64,000 nucleotides of DNA from Thelonectria olida (lineage: Eukaryota > Ascomycota > Sordariomycetes > Hypocreales > Nectriaceae). Numbering within the stretch: the first letter of the stretch is position 1; each line of letters starts with the position of its first letter. This document shows, piece by piece, positions 47,579-60,594 of this stretch. The position numbers and the translations under genes were made by a program. The DNA lies in assembly GCA_020736575.1 (NCBI GenBank), contig JAGPYM010000012.1, positions 930,001-994,000 on the forward strand, in the 5' to 3' direction. The notes below the pieces were generated by a model, which worked only from the letters and a program-made list of their open reading frames with translations, did no database searches and was not told the DNA's origin.

Positions 47579-48200
47579 CTGTGGAAGGAAGCTAGTCACT
47601 CAATGTCAGTGCTGTGCGAGCGCGATTTGTGATGATTGTGTGTTATGATATTTGTTTGGAAACAACCATTCAGGTCTTGTGTGGAATGAAGGGAGAAGGC
47701 GTTGCGCGGGTTTGTCACAGCTGCGAGGGCTCATCCAGGAATGTCCGAGTCGCAGGGGCTGCCCTGGAGGAGAATCTGCACGGCTTGCAGCAAAAAGCAC
47801 CGCAGGCGGGGCAGGGCCGTTGCAGAATGGATGCTGTCAAGGACGGACGCCGTTGAGCTGAAGCCAGAAGTCCGCCTGTCGAAAGATCCCAAGCCTCGTG
47901 TAAGTAGGCTGTGTTGTACTGCAGCCGGATTACATCATGCTCGGACGTGTGCTTTTCCCCAGACCCGGCGATGAGTCCAATTGGCCGATATAAATTGATT
48001 TTCCCACGAGATGAACCGGATTGATTCGAATTGATTTCCCCGTCGTCTCTTCGTTTCGTTCCGTCTCGAGTAGATCATCTTCTCTGTCCGTGTGGCACGT
48101 GCGAGTCCGAGTGCATTTGCAGCATGTGTGTGTGCGTGGATGTGCCCATGATTGCGTGCATGTATGTGGATGTTGGTAGTATATCTGAAGTAGCGCTTAC
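47579..48200 (-). other. Candidate intron in the RasGEF 5' untranslated region
   Basis: On the minus strand a good donor (CACAAG followed by GTAAGC, intron starting at 48200) and an acceptor with a pyrimidine tract (TTCCTTCCACAG, ending at 47579) stand about 620 bases apart, some 290 bases before the RasGEF start codon. Leader introns of this size occur in fungal regulatory genes. It is an inference from splice-site words only. Confidence 0.3.
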
Positions 48201-51200
48201 CTTGTGACAGACACCAGAGACTGGAGGTTCGTTCAATAACAGGAGCGATGCAGCAAGGATTGTTCGTCGACGAGGTCGGGCAAGCAGCAAATGCTAGCTG
48301 GTCGAGACGGTCCCTATTGTTTCTCTTGTTCCGGCCGTGAGTCGGCGTCGATGTGAAGCAAGGCGTTCCTTGAGTCAGGTATGGAGAAAGGGAGACGAAA
48401 GATGGAATGCCGTGGCCGCAGGTAGAGAGTGTTGAATGTCCGAGTGTCTTCGTTGGTTGGTATGAGCAAATGCCAGTTGATGCAGCAGATCAAACAGAAC
48501 AGGACTCGAGTAGGAGGTTCGAGTAGAGTCGGAGCAGACGAGGGAAAGAAATGAGAAAAGAGTATACCCTCGCGCGGGCCGGGTCTGGGGATAGCGGTGG
48601 TGTTATCACCTTACCCTCTCCTCTGATGGTCTTGCTTGCTGTGGCTCTCGTCTTGGTGGCCACACCCACCTCTTCTTCAGTGGATCCCTAGCCAGGTCCC
48701 TAGAGCTATCCCTGGGCGTTGTGCTCAAGACGTCGACCAAGGTAGGTCACCGGGGCACCTGAGGGAAGAAGGGCCCAAGAGGCTGCGATGGAGATGGAGT
48801 GTATAGATAGGCCCACTCCCCCTCGATGGCCGCCCGTCGAGGATGGCAGGGAAGGAAGGTATTCGTACCAAGGTAGGTCTCCACTAAAGCTACTGCAGAG
48901 GTTTTTCTTTGGTCAACCGGGGAGTGACTAAGTGTTGCGAGGGCAGTTTGCGGGTGACGACAAGGCGGGATGGTGAATTTGTGGTGGATGAGGTGACGGG
49001 TTGATGGAGGACCCGTTGCTGCCCAGGGCGTGTGGTCACAGTGGGGAGCAGGCCGAAGGGGCCCCTTTTTTGACGGCACGCCTCCATCACCGACGACTTT
49101 TTTCTTCAGTGGGGAGCCAAACTGAGCATTAGCCCCAGGGGGTCACCCTTGTTGCCTTAGCGTGACTGGTCCGGGATCAGGGCTCGAGGCCCAGGAACCT
49201 GGCCAGCGACCAGGGATAGGGGGGATGCTGGGATAGATGATGGATTGGTGGATTGATGAATTGGATGGACCCCTTTCGCGCGCATCGTCACCAGAAGCAT
49301 GTGCACCAAACGACGGAGTAATTAGCATACAGCGGTAGCTGTCAACTTGTGCACGAGTTATCCCTTGTTGCGTCTTCCATGCCTCGTTCCTCCGACTCAG
49401 TTTCTGCTGCTAATGACAGTAACAGCCCTGTTTGGAAAAGATGGGGGCCAACTTGAAGGGCAGGGGCTGAATGACTGACTCCTTCCTCGACATCGGACAA
49501 AGAAGATGCTGACTGCCATCAACAAGTAAAATATCGAAGAACGTCAATATCCCCCACCTCACACACCACATCGCGCTCAAAACAAATTCAGTATTGCTCC
49601 ATACTTCGTGCACGCATCTAGATCGCAGCCTGCCTACGTCAGCATCAGGCCTTTTTACCACAACTTGCTTTGGTGCTTGCTTCTCCCATTTGAGACATGT
49701 CACCCATCAATGGCTTCCTCCATCTACCAAAAAGGGATCCGTCCATCTTACTGTCATCTCGTCCCAACCTGCCAATCTTCATCGTCTGCGGCGCCCACGC
49801 TATAAGAGTCAATCTCCAGGCGCCCTGAGCTTCCATCCAAGCTTCCAGATCTTGCACTACAGAGGGGGACCTCATCAAAGAAGCAAATGGCAGAGGCCAC
49901 TGGTGCGGCGATATGCCTCTGGATTGGATGGATGCCTTCAGACGCCGGCATCCAGCATTGACCAGCAGTTAGTCCTACTAACTATATCGCCAACGGCAAG
50001 CAGCTCCTCAGCCCCAAAATATTGGCAGATGACTTCACTCTGACAGATGTCTAGTTTGATTCGATCGTCTTTGGTCCGCCTCTACAGGTTGGTCTTTGCG
50101 TTTTACCTATCAGTCGGTTCAGTTGGCTCAGTTGGCGCAGTCAGCAATGGGCAAAACGGATGACTGCAGTTGTCCCCGAAGCCCCAGATTTCAGTCGGAT
50201 GCGCCACCAAGCTGGACCCCAAGAAACCACCAATTTCGGGGCCAACAGAGACGGTCGCCCGGAGAGTGACCATTTCATTCTCGATCATTTCCTAATTCTG
50301 AACGAATGTGTCATGTGTCGAGAGGGCCGCCATTACCCCATCAACCAGTTCATTTGTGTCATTCACCCATTTATTGCTACATCAGCATCATCGTCCAACC
50401 CTTAAGGGCTGGCATCCAGGGCGTCAGGGGAGGGGAATGACAGGAGGATCCAAGGGCCGATGCAGGAGGGAGGAGAATAAGACACTATTTCTTCATAATC
50501 GCAGAATCGCCGCCCTCGTATTGGTCCCCTTTGCCTTTCCCTTGGGTTCTCCTCTTTAGCTGCTTGTGTCTGACTTGGCGTGCAGACACACCTGTAGACA
50601 CACAGACAGCCGGACGCTAGATGCCCTCTCCTGCGTCTCGCTTCAGCACCGCACTGCGTTAGAGCCCATCGGTGCTCTTTGCCCTGCCGTGGAGGGCCCG
50701 TTGGTCCGCATCTTGTGCAGCAAAGAGAGACACACGGACAGTTCTGTCCTGACCGACAAATCGAGGCTGTTTCCCCATCGCCTCCATCGGCTGTTGCGCT
50801 CCGTACAATGCCATCCAACTACGAGAAAGAATGCAACTCTCTCATGTTCCCTCGTCATTAAGCCTTCCATTCCCCTTAACGGCTTCTAGCACACACAAAC
50901 GTCTACCACACCTCAACGTTGGCTCCGTCCGCCCCAGACGCCCCAGGCGCCCTAGAAGCGACCTTTCCCCACGAAGAACAGCTCCGGAAGGGCCTACGTT
51001 GAGGGGACACGGCACCAACGAAACGGCTCAAGTCCAGACCCTGTTCTCTTGTTTGAGTTCAGAGTCATTGGCCTCTTTCAATGCACACAATCGGAGTCTC
51101 ATTGAAGACGGTCGGACCTCCTGGAAAGCCAAAGCCACTGAGACAGATCAAAGACATTCTGCGTTAGGAATTAGCGACTCTCTCCTTTCGGTTTCCTTTG

Positions 51201-54200
51201 GCAAACTGATAACAATGAATACGCAAACGAGGAGCTCATTTTTTCCACTTGCCGTTCGCCTGTCTGTCTGTCAGCTTGCTCAGCCGCGACCCGCCTGTCG
51301 GCCAAGATGCGTTCATCATGTCCCCGACACGGCCGTTTTCCATAATTAGGCCAAGTATTAGCAGCGACGCGGCGCCGGACCTAGCCTCGCAGTAGCGCCA
51401 CCACCGGAAGACGTCGGTGGTGGCAGAACATTGGCCTCGTTTCCTTCTTTTTGAATTGCCGATCAAACGCTTCGTGTAGGAAATACCGTGACAAGGTTGT
51501 TTCCCGGGTAATTGGGGTACTAGAGCGGCCAAGATTGCCCGTCTATCTCTCCATCCAAGTGCTCGGATTCCAGGGTTTCCGTTAGGGACACGTGCGCATC
51601 AAGTGACCATCTATGTTTGGTGTTGGTCTGGTTCTTGGCCGTATTGATTGTCACCTATATTTTTAAAAGTCCGAGGACCCATTGCAAGCCCAGAGCAAAC
51701 AACCCAAGGGGATGATGCCTTCCGCTAGATTTGGTTGACCTTGACAGACTTGTTGGTTGATAACCAGAATGTTGAAGTTGACAGGAAGGTAAGGTATCAT
51801 TGGGGCCACCGTCAGGCCGACGATGTAACCTAGAATCGAGCACCGACCGGTACCGCCACGGACTTTTCCCCATGGCAAGGGACTGACGTCGCTCATGGGC
51901 CATGGTAGGTCACTCAGTAAGCATTTAGCAAACGGGTATCGACATGCTCAGCTCGCTCTGCGCTCATTAATGCGCTGTGACGTTCCCATGTTCCCGTTCT
52001 GTGTGACGGCAAAACTGCCAGCCGCGGGTGGCCCACCTTCCGCTGAGGAGCAGAGAGGACCTAATTAAGGCAGGGGCCAAATGTCGGTTGGGCCATTCCT
52101 GCTCGCAACCTAGGTAGCTTCCATCCACGGGCTATAACTCGAGCATCTTGTAACCTCAGGCCTCAAACCTGGGCTCGGAATTGAGGCCATCCACCATGGC
52201 GAGTCATCTTTCTCCAGTTACCTACTGCACCTACGATACTTAATCCAACCTTCATCTCACATATGAATCAATCGTCACCCACATCATCACATCACCAAAG
52301 CCAACTCCGACGACGCAGTTCCCTCCCGACTGCAGCAATCCTTTCAAGTCAAGCCACCTACGAAGCACCATCCAAGCTTCAGGATCCCTGAATCCTCCGC
52401 CCCCGGCCCGCTGGACCCGTGCACATTGCACAACTGTCCAAGCTACCCAATGTTCCCTCACTCCCTTCACTCCGTTACATGGTGCGTGTTTCCGACTATT
52501 CACTTTGCTTTTTCGCAGTGGCCCTAACTACAACTACAACGGGAACAATCCCTCGGTCTTGGGACGCCTCCACCTTCACGCTCGTACGCTAAGAGCCCGT
52601 TCCCACTCCCTCGGCTAGGAACCAATTCCCACGGGCAAGGGGCCTATCTCTCCAAACGATCCTGGATCAACCCTTGTTATCGACGAGGCCCTTGAGGTTT
52701 CTTCTTGATGTGCAAAGCCCAACCATGGTTGACTCCCTTGCTATATTGTCCATGCTATGCCGCTCGAAGTCTTATTATACGGTTCTGAACCCGAAGGTTA
52801 GGAGCTGAATACATTCTCACCGCTAAGACAACTGGGGTCTCCTTTTCCCCCGCCAGAAACGGGTTTGAAAAATCGCCCGACGCTCTAGTCGACGCTCATT
52901 GTTTGACAGCTGGGGCCGACCCTGGGGGTTGGCGGAAGTCATCGGGCCCAAGTCCTTCGCCCCGATCATATGCCGCGGATCAGCAGGAGTTCCCTGGGGT
53001 GTTATTCCAGCTCAACACAAAAGAGTTATCGTATCGCGTCACTTCGCCAGTCAAAGAGAGACGAAGCACAGGAATTAGAGTTTGATCAGCCCAAACGCAA
53101 GTGCATCTGGTCCATTTCTTGCCCACTTACGGGACCTGGTCTGCATGGTGTATGCATTGCGCTACACGCATCCACTACAGACAGACAGACAGGTCTCGTC
53201 CAAGATGCCAATAGTTTGGATAACTCTGCGGATAGACGGTGGCGAGAGGATTGTCGAGCCTGACATCTGGCTCCAACAAGACTCGTGCGTCAAGCACAGC
53301 TCAGCCAAACTCCTTACGACAAGGGGCATCAGGACCATGGGACTGCCGGGATCCTCGGGTCATCAGGCTTGAAAGCATGACAATTCTTTACATACTCTTC
53401 TTGTGTGCCTTTATCGCCGCCAAGATGCTAAGTTCTGACTACGGTACCTCTTCGTTCAAGATTACCCGAACAAGTTACGTCTCTCATATCCCCCCATGCG
53501 AACGTCATGGGCGAGAAAAGAAAAAGAAAAACAAAAGCCCGTTGGCTGTTGCCAAAATGATGTGTATCAATTTCGATAGCGAACAGACATGCGATTCAGA
53601 AGAACCTGGTCATGTATGCCTCAGGCCGTCCCAATGAGCCGTTCAGAGCGACTCCACTCTGCACAATGGAGAGGCCTCAAGCAAATTGAACCCAGTTGGG
53701 GAACCTTTACTGCTAACCCTTGTCGGAGGCTTCACATCTCCCTGGCGGTGGTGGGATTGTAAGCCCCAGTGCTAACGCCCCTTGACGAAAGAGAAAACTA
53801 CACTATCTTAGTGAAGCTGCAGAGGAAACATCAACCAGCTCTTGTCACACCAGTCTGATCGACAGCAAAGATCTATCATCAGATCATGCTTGTACTTAGA
53901 TCCGAGATCGCCTGGCGCACTTCGTACCAGCATTTGTTTGTTTTTCAAAGGGAAACCCTGCCAAATATTCGAAGGTTTGCAGTCACTCGCGGCCTAGCTC
54001 CTCTTCCGATGATTCTGGCTCAGCTTTCCGATGGGATCTTGGGCATCATCGGCCCGTGTTGTGCCTCGACCACCCTCCCCGCTTCGGACTACGGCGCATC
54101 GACCACACCCAGAGTTGCGTCGAGTCTCCCCTCGGATACGAAGTATTGTACACTTACATACGTAGTATGAGTCTAGGCCATCCTTCAAAGTGCCCGCTAT

Positions 54201-57200
54201 TCTTCACTCGAGCCCTTTCTCTAGTCCAGGCAGAGCGAGGACTGCTCCGTCAACAACACCGCTAACACCGCATGACAGAGTTCCGGTAGTTTGGCCAAAC
54301 GGACCCATGCTACGCTCGGCCGTCGGCATTTCTCCTTGCAGACGATGAAAGTCACGTTACTCTCCCGAAGCGTTGAAGATATGCTGTTGGCCCTGCTGAG
54401 TTGTTTGCTACACGTTTGGTAGCAAACACGTCCTGAATAGAGTGGACAATGTGGACAGCGGCGGTGGTCGAAGTTGATTGCTTCATGGCATGGCAAAGGC
54501 GCTCACAAGGGTCTTCCTAGAACACGGCCCCACCCCCGGAACACTGATCACTTTGGCAGCGTACCTGGTTTCTTCGATGGGCCAGCCATTGATCGCGTCC
54601 CGTGCCGTCTCGGAGTCCCCAGGGTAGAGCATCCGGAGGTCTATTCCAAGCCACGACCCGTTTGCCCAACCAGAGCCAGGTGCAATAGATAGAGTGAGCT
54701 GCTCATGAATCAATTGATGAGTCTGAGAGTTGGAAATTACCTATGTTCAGGGATATCCACGAATCCAAGGTGTTCATCGCTGCAGATAGATCCCCACTTG
54801 GACTGGTCATCCTTGTCCGGGGAGGGGCAGCGCGCGCCAGAGAAGCTTATTGCAAACTTTTCATGACCCAACAATCTGTGCCGTTGCTAGACTTGCAACC
54901 TACTACATAGGTAGTTATGGCACTGGTGGTGGCTTTCTCGAGGTATCCGTTCTCGCAGGAATGGGGTTAGCCAATTACGGATAGCAAGAAAAAAATGAGC
55001 AACGGCTAGCGCTCTGTCGGGAATCAGATCATGAGAACAGAAAAGGTCGACGACGAGAGATCTGTTCTGCGGGTGGCTGAGCAAGGGATCCATGCCAACC
55101 GAGGAGCATTCATGCCATTTGGTGGCTGGCTGCAAGCCGTCAACTTCCTCTCCATTCTCGCGTTCTGCGCTTGTTCGGGTCACTCGCGCTTGAGGGGGTG
55201 GTCGCAAGGGCATGGGCTGAGTGGTTGTGATGCTCATGGAGTCATAGTTGACAAACTTGACGTTACAACCTTGGCTGACGGATCGGCCGCTTGTCGATCA
55301 TGATTGCGACTCGTGACAGTTGTTCGTGGTCGATGTCAAACTGGGTATTCGGCTCGGGCTTGTTGGTTCCCCGTCCGAATAGTTCGTATCTCAAGAAAGT
55401 TTGCTTACGAGGTAGTTAAAGGTACGGAGCCAAGTGGCCAGTGCCCAGCAAACCTCACATCCAACCCCCAACACTTGCTGCATTATACAAATTACCTAGT
55501 CTTCATTTCGCCCACCCATAACCCTCGATATATCATCGCAATAACATCAATACGAAAGAGAGTCATCAATAACTTATCCAGTGTCTCGCGCCGTCCCGCC
55601 TCGACACACGGGATGGAGAATAACGTCCCGCTGCTAAAGCCGGTTACCCCCACCCTAGGCCGACAATGATGAAGAGACAACAAAAAGCAAGTAGTGTAGC
55701 TGTCTCGCCAATAGGACACGCCACTCAGGCTTGATGAGGAAACTAGGGAGTAGCTAATAACCAACTCAGTGATTTATTCTTGTGTCAAAGTCGGTCGGAA
55801 ATGGTGTGTCACTCCCACGCCTCAGTCACGAGTGCGCGCGCGTCGAAGATGCTTGCATGTATTTGTCTCACTAGCAGGGCACGTTTTGTTTATTCTCCGG
55901 AGCGTTGGGACTCCTCGACACGTACGGCGTGAAGCAAAACGCCTTCAACGATTCAGGACAAATGGGCTCTTCAGATGGTGGTATTACGAAAATGAGTCGA
56001 GACTGCGCCATGCTACGAGTTTGACGCGACATCGGATGTCGCATTGCACAGGTACGGGGACCAGGGCTACGGGAGCGAGATCTCTCCTTTAGCTGGTTCC
56101 CAAAGATCTGAAAGTAGAGGGGAAAAGAATGTGTCCGAGTCTGGTAGACGTGAGGAACCTGCTTCTGGGAAAGAGCAAGAAACAGGGTCCACGGTCCACG
56201 GGGAGTGGGCGAGGAACCAAGTCAACCAACGAGTTTCTTCAACGCTAATTTGAGAAAGGCAACGGAATTTCCCTTTCCTCGACAACGGCGGGGATGGCCT
56301 TGGCCAGAGCCGTAGTGCGCGCCACAAGGGACGCAGCTCGCGAGGCTAGGAAACGGCATCGGCCCCCATTGGAGGGTGCGCATGACGGTACCTGAAACTT
56401 AAAGGCGCCGCGCGTGGCGCTTGAGATTGTCGATGAGTTCGCTCCGTCGACTCCCCTGGCAAGGCGTGAGCCGGATGTCCGTTTGGAGGTTCGTCAGGGC
56501 GATCCTCTTGAGCGTTGCGTGATGGCTGGCCTGACTGGAAAGAGAAGACACGCCCCCTTGCGCGCCCGCAGTTTAGGTCTCAGTTGGCGAGAGTGGCTGT
56601 CATTCATCAATTGGCAAGGCTGGCTGAAGCATTCCCAGTTGGGTCCTATACGAAGCACAATATGATCTCGCAGGTCGCAGAGAGATCGCCTGGTGGTCTG
56701 AGGGTTCTTCAAACCCCATCATCTCTATCCACCAGCCCGGAACCGCGTCAGGATTGGAGGCAGTTGCTCATTGTTCATGGAGCCGAAATTCTTGGTCAAA
56801 TTACCTACCGATTACCTTTGACCGCTTCAGCATATTGTCCCAGAGCTAGAAAAGGATATTGTGCTCACGGACACCGGAGATCCACTGCTCGAGCCCATGG
56901 ACCAGCGAACTGGGAGTAATTCTTTTCCAAGCCGGCTGCTGGAGCGAGCCTAATGTCGGCAGTGCAGTGGGCATTGTGCTTCTCAGCAAAGCCAAGAGTT
57001 GCGTTGGTCACAAAAGCTTGCCAAAAGGGGGCTTTGAGACACCAAGACCCTTTGTCTGAGAATTTCGTCTAAGCGGTACCGAAGAAGAACAATGATGTGT
57101 TCACGCTCTTTCGCATTCCGAGCTCATCATCACCTAATTACTTAGTTATCACCCCAATCCCCCCCAGCTTCACTCCAAGTTGGAGGCCTAACCTAGCATC

Positions 57201-57367
57201 CCCCCCCCACGGTGCGCGGGATCGATCATCCCGCACTCCCCAAGCTGCAAAGCTGTCGGGTGTGAGTGTGATGGGCAACCTTGTTGGGCTGTGTGCGCTT
57301 GCATCGCATCGCATGACGAGGTTCATCACACCAGCCATTCGCTTTGAGATCTGTATTGGATCGACTT

Positions 57368-57385
57368 GCCGCCGCCGCCGCCGCC
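57368..57385. repeat. GCC trinucleotide repeat
   Basis: Six copies of gcc stand in a row in DNA with no supported gene. On the plus strand a frame crosses it, but nothing around it looks coding. Confidence 0.85.
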
Positions 57386-60300
57386 AGAAACCCCTGTCCA
57401 ATATTCCGCCAGTCTGCCTCGACGAAAACGTAAATGAAACTGCCATTGCCGCGTGAGAACATGTCTAGAGAGCACGGCAAGTGGAAATTCCGATTGTTAG
57501 ACATAAGACAGAAGGCAGTTGAGTTAGCACGCAACGTCTTGCTGCGTGCTCGGGCTGCTGGGTGGCGCAAAGCATTGAGTGCCGGTGATCCATCCGTAGC
57601 GCAAGATCGTCATGGCGACACAGTCGCTGTTGGAAACTACGGGTTGCGAGCTTTCCGGCTCGATTTCTGCGACATCCCGATGCACCTGCCAAAGCGAGAG
57701 TCCGAAGGTAAGCTGCTAAGGACGCGGTAGAGACAGAAGCCAGCGTGGGCGTGTTGGGCACAAGACGCTCAATCTTCACGCCCCCACGTTGACGATGACG
57801 ATCGCCCGGAGATGCAAGGCGACATTTGCTTTTCTTTCAGCCATTCTCCATCGAATCCTCATCACATCATATCCTAAGGACGCCTGACGGGTACCAACAG
57901 ATTGCTAGTTTCCCAGGCTGATGTTGACGCTTCCCAAACCGCGAAATGCTGCTTCAGTAGGCCAACGACGGTCTCTTCAGCCACGTGGGAATTGTGTGAC
58001 ATGGGCGAGAAGTGCGCTCCGATGTCGGTTTCTCACGAGGGCATTCGTTATCTGATGGAAGCGAGGCGTGGATGGCGGAAAGGCCTTTGCTAACTTTGTC
58101 GATTGCATTTCCTCTTGAGGACGAGCCTGCATCCTTTGTAACTGGGCATGTGACCAGCATGTCTGAAGACCCATGCCGTTGGGTCTCTCTGGGCTTTTCA
58201 GACAATGTCTCGCCTGCTCATACCGGCAGTCATTTGGTCTCATTGCTAAGCCGAGGGTTCGCGCAGCCCAATGCACTACCGAGAGTCATTTTACCAGTCT
58301 CTCGGTACCAAATTACGAGAGGGATTTTTAATGGAGGTCGACAGAGTCTCGATCTACTCCTCGTACATCCACGGTGTATGAAGCACAATTCTCTTGATTG
58401 ATTGTGTTAGTTCCGCCAGGATCCAGCCAGCGTCAACAAATGTGAGGGATTTCCCGACCATGCGGATGCAACGTACGTATTTACGAAATTCGTTAACTTG
58501 CGAGTTCGACTTGACAAATTTCTGTCATGGTTTGATGACGGGTGCCTGGTGCCCGTGGTTCTCACCCGGGTCGAGGCTCCGCAGCCCGGGCCTGGCCCGG
58601 TGGACGTCCGTAACTTGGCACTCAGAAGCCGGCTGGCTCTCAACATCACATCTGCTATCCTATACGGCAGGAGTTTCCATACCTTTGTGGAACCAGTCTG
58701 GCTACCACTATACTAGGACGCTCGTTGGTGATTGGTTTCGCATGCAAACTGTCGGTAATCGTTTGTTGTCTAGGCTCTCGTGTATTGTTCCATCTGTTTC
58801 TGCCAACTAACTGCTTCTAGGTCACCGAACAAACACCTCAAGGGCGAACCCTATCGCCAACGGCTCGACAAGCACGTGCGACAGGCGGGCAAGGTTACGG
58901 AAGCCGAATCACGGGGCATAACACGTGTCATTACCAGGGTCTAAAGCCGTGATGCCCATCTCGACTCATCAATGGCAGTGGTCTTCAAGACTCGAACGGT
59001 TTTAAGCTCGAGTCTACCCTAGAGCATGCGGATTTGGAACCACGGGCCACCAACTGCACCGGCATGGCACAGACAGGATGGCTATCAAGCTTCCCGTCGT
59101 GCAGCGTCGCCGTCAGCGAGGTCCGAGCATATCGAGGTCGCGTGGGCTCCGACGCCGACGTGGGGGAACAGAGAGGTGAAGCTGTGCAAAGGCCTCGGAG
59201 CGGAGAGGACTTTCTCGCGCGAGAATGGCGTCAGGTGATTTGCCTCTGCACATGTGCCCACCCACGATAACGACAGTTGGAGAAATACGGATTTGGGAGG
59301 GACCCCTTTTGCCCAGCGGGAGAGGCAGAGTTGAAAGAGGGGAAAATGGCATGATTTGGACTCACTGGGATATGACATGCCTAGACAGGGCAAAAAGCAA
59401 TCCAAGATGCAAGCATACGAATCGCATTGCTCATGACCAACCCCGCCGATGGGAATGCAGTCATGGAGTGGGAGTGGTGATACCCCTCGTCCAGCAAGCC
59501 AGTCTGGGAGATGGTTGCGCAGACGCACATAATATTCAGCTCATGCGCTGAGGGACCAATGCCTTCTTCTCGCAAGACATTCTCGAAGATTGCGATGACG
59601 AATGGGGATATGGACCTGGGCTTTGTGCCGCACACCGCATGAACCAGACAGATCAGGAGGATCCCCTGCCTGCCACACCCGAACTTGCCATTCATATTCA
59701 TTCATGGCTGGTTCATGTTCACCCTGTCAGCTTTGTGCACTGGGGGGGAAGGAGGCCCGAATGCGTCGAGCGCTGGTCCATGGCAACGGCCGGGAGGAGA
59801 CACGACAAGGGGGGCGGCATGGACATCCATGCCGTGGTCGGCGACAGTTTCCCCTTCCCACGTGGAGGAAGATGGGCATTAAGACTCTGGAAATATAGGG
59901 GTTCCCGCTATCGTCAAACGGCGGTGCAGTCGTTGGACACGGACGCTCCCGTCTTTTCGATCAATGAGGGACGAACAAGTCATTCGGATGGACATTGGGG
60001 AAACGACGCAGGCTCTCTGCGAGAGAATATGGGCGTCAATCGCGTCAATCGTCGACGATCTGCGCATGCCTCCCCGAGGGATTTTGCCTCATCTACATGC
60101 TACGTATCCGTGCAGGCTGCATGGAAGAATGGGCGTGTTGGTGTGTTGGCGTTGCTTGTACTTTTGGGGGTCGCATTTGCATTCTGCAGGTGAAAGGGCT
60201 CGTCATGCAATGTCAATCAATACGGGCTCTGGTGCATCGATGTTTGGATGGACGTGTCTCGGCGGTGGCTTGAGATAGCGCGAGCGAGATGTGAGTGTGT

Positions 60301-60448
60301 TGCGAATCGCCACCATCGAGCATCGGGTTCCTGCATTAAATTGAAGTGAAGCGAGATGCAGGGGTCGAGTTAAGCAAGACAGACTGTCTTTCGCAGATGG
60401 TGGTGATGGTGGTGGTGGCAGTAGATGGGGAACATGGTCACGATGGTG

Positions 60449-60594
60449 GGTGGCCTCAATTGATCCATGTCGGCCAAGATGGGCAATCTGACCGGTTGAG
60501 GGGAATCACATCCAGAACTGGATAGTTCGAGACGTGTGTCTGACAGTTGAAGATATCACCAACGTGAAGACTGGGGTTGGTGGCCTCAATTGAT
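60449..60594. repeat. 16-base direct repeat, 130 bases apart
   Basis: The word ggtggcctcaattgat occurs exactly at 60449-60464 and 60579-60594. The flanks differ, so this is a short dispersed repeat or chance. It contains the palindrome tcaattga. Confidence 0.6.

Noticed and set aside
51655..51903. Overlapping minus-strand frames of 77 and 82 residues, one with membrane-like segments
   Set aside because: Too short, no recognisable family, no splice context; two frames compete over the same bases.
59639..60193. 184-residue frame with a hydrophobic C-terminal end
   Set aside because: The single hydrophobic end (VLALLVLLGVAFAF) looks like a membrane anchor, but the rest is unstructured and frames overlap heavily; not enough to call a gene.
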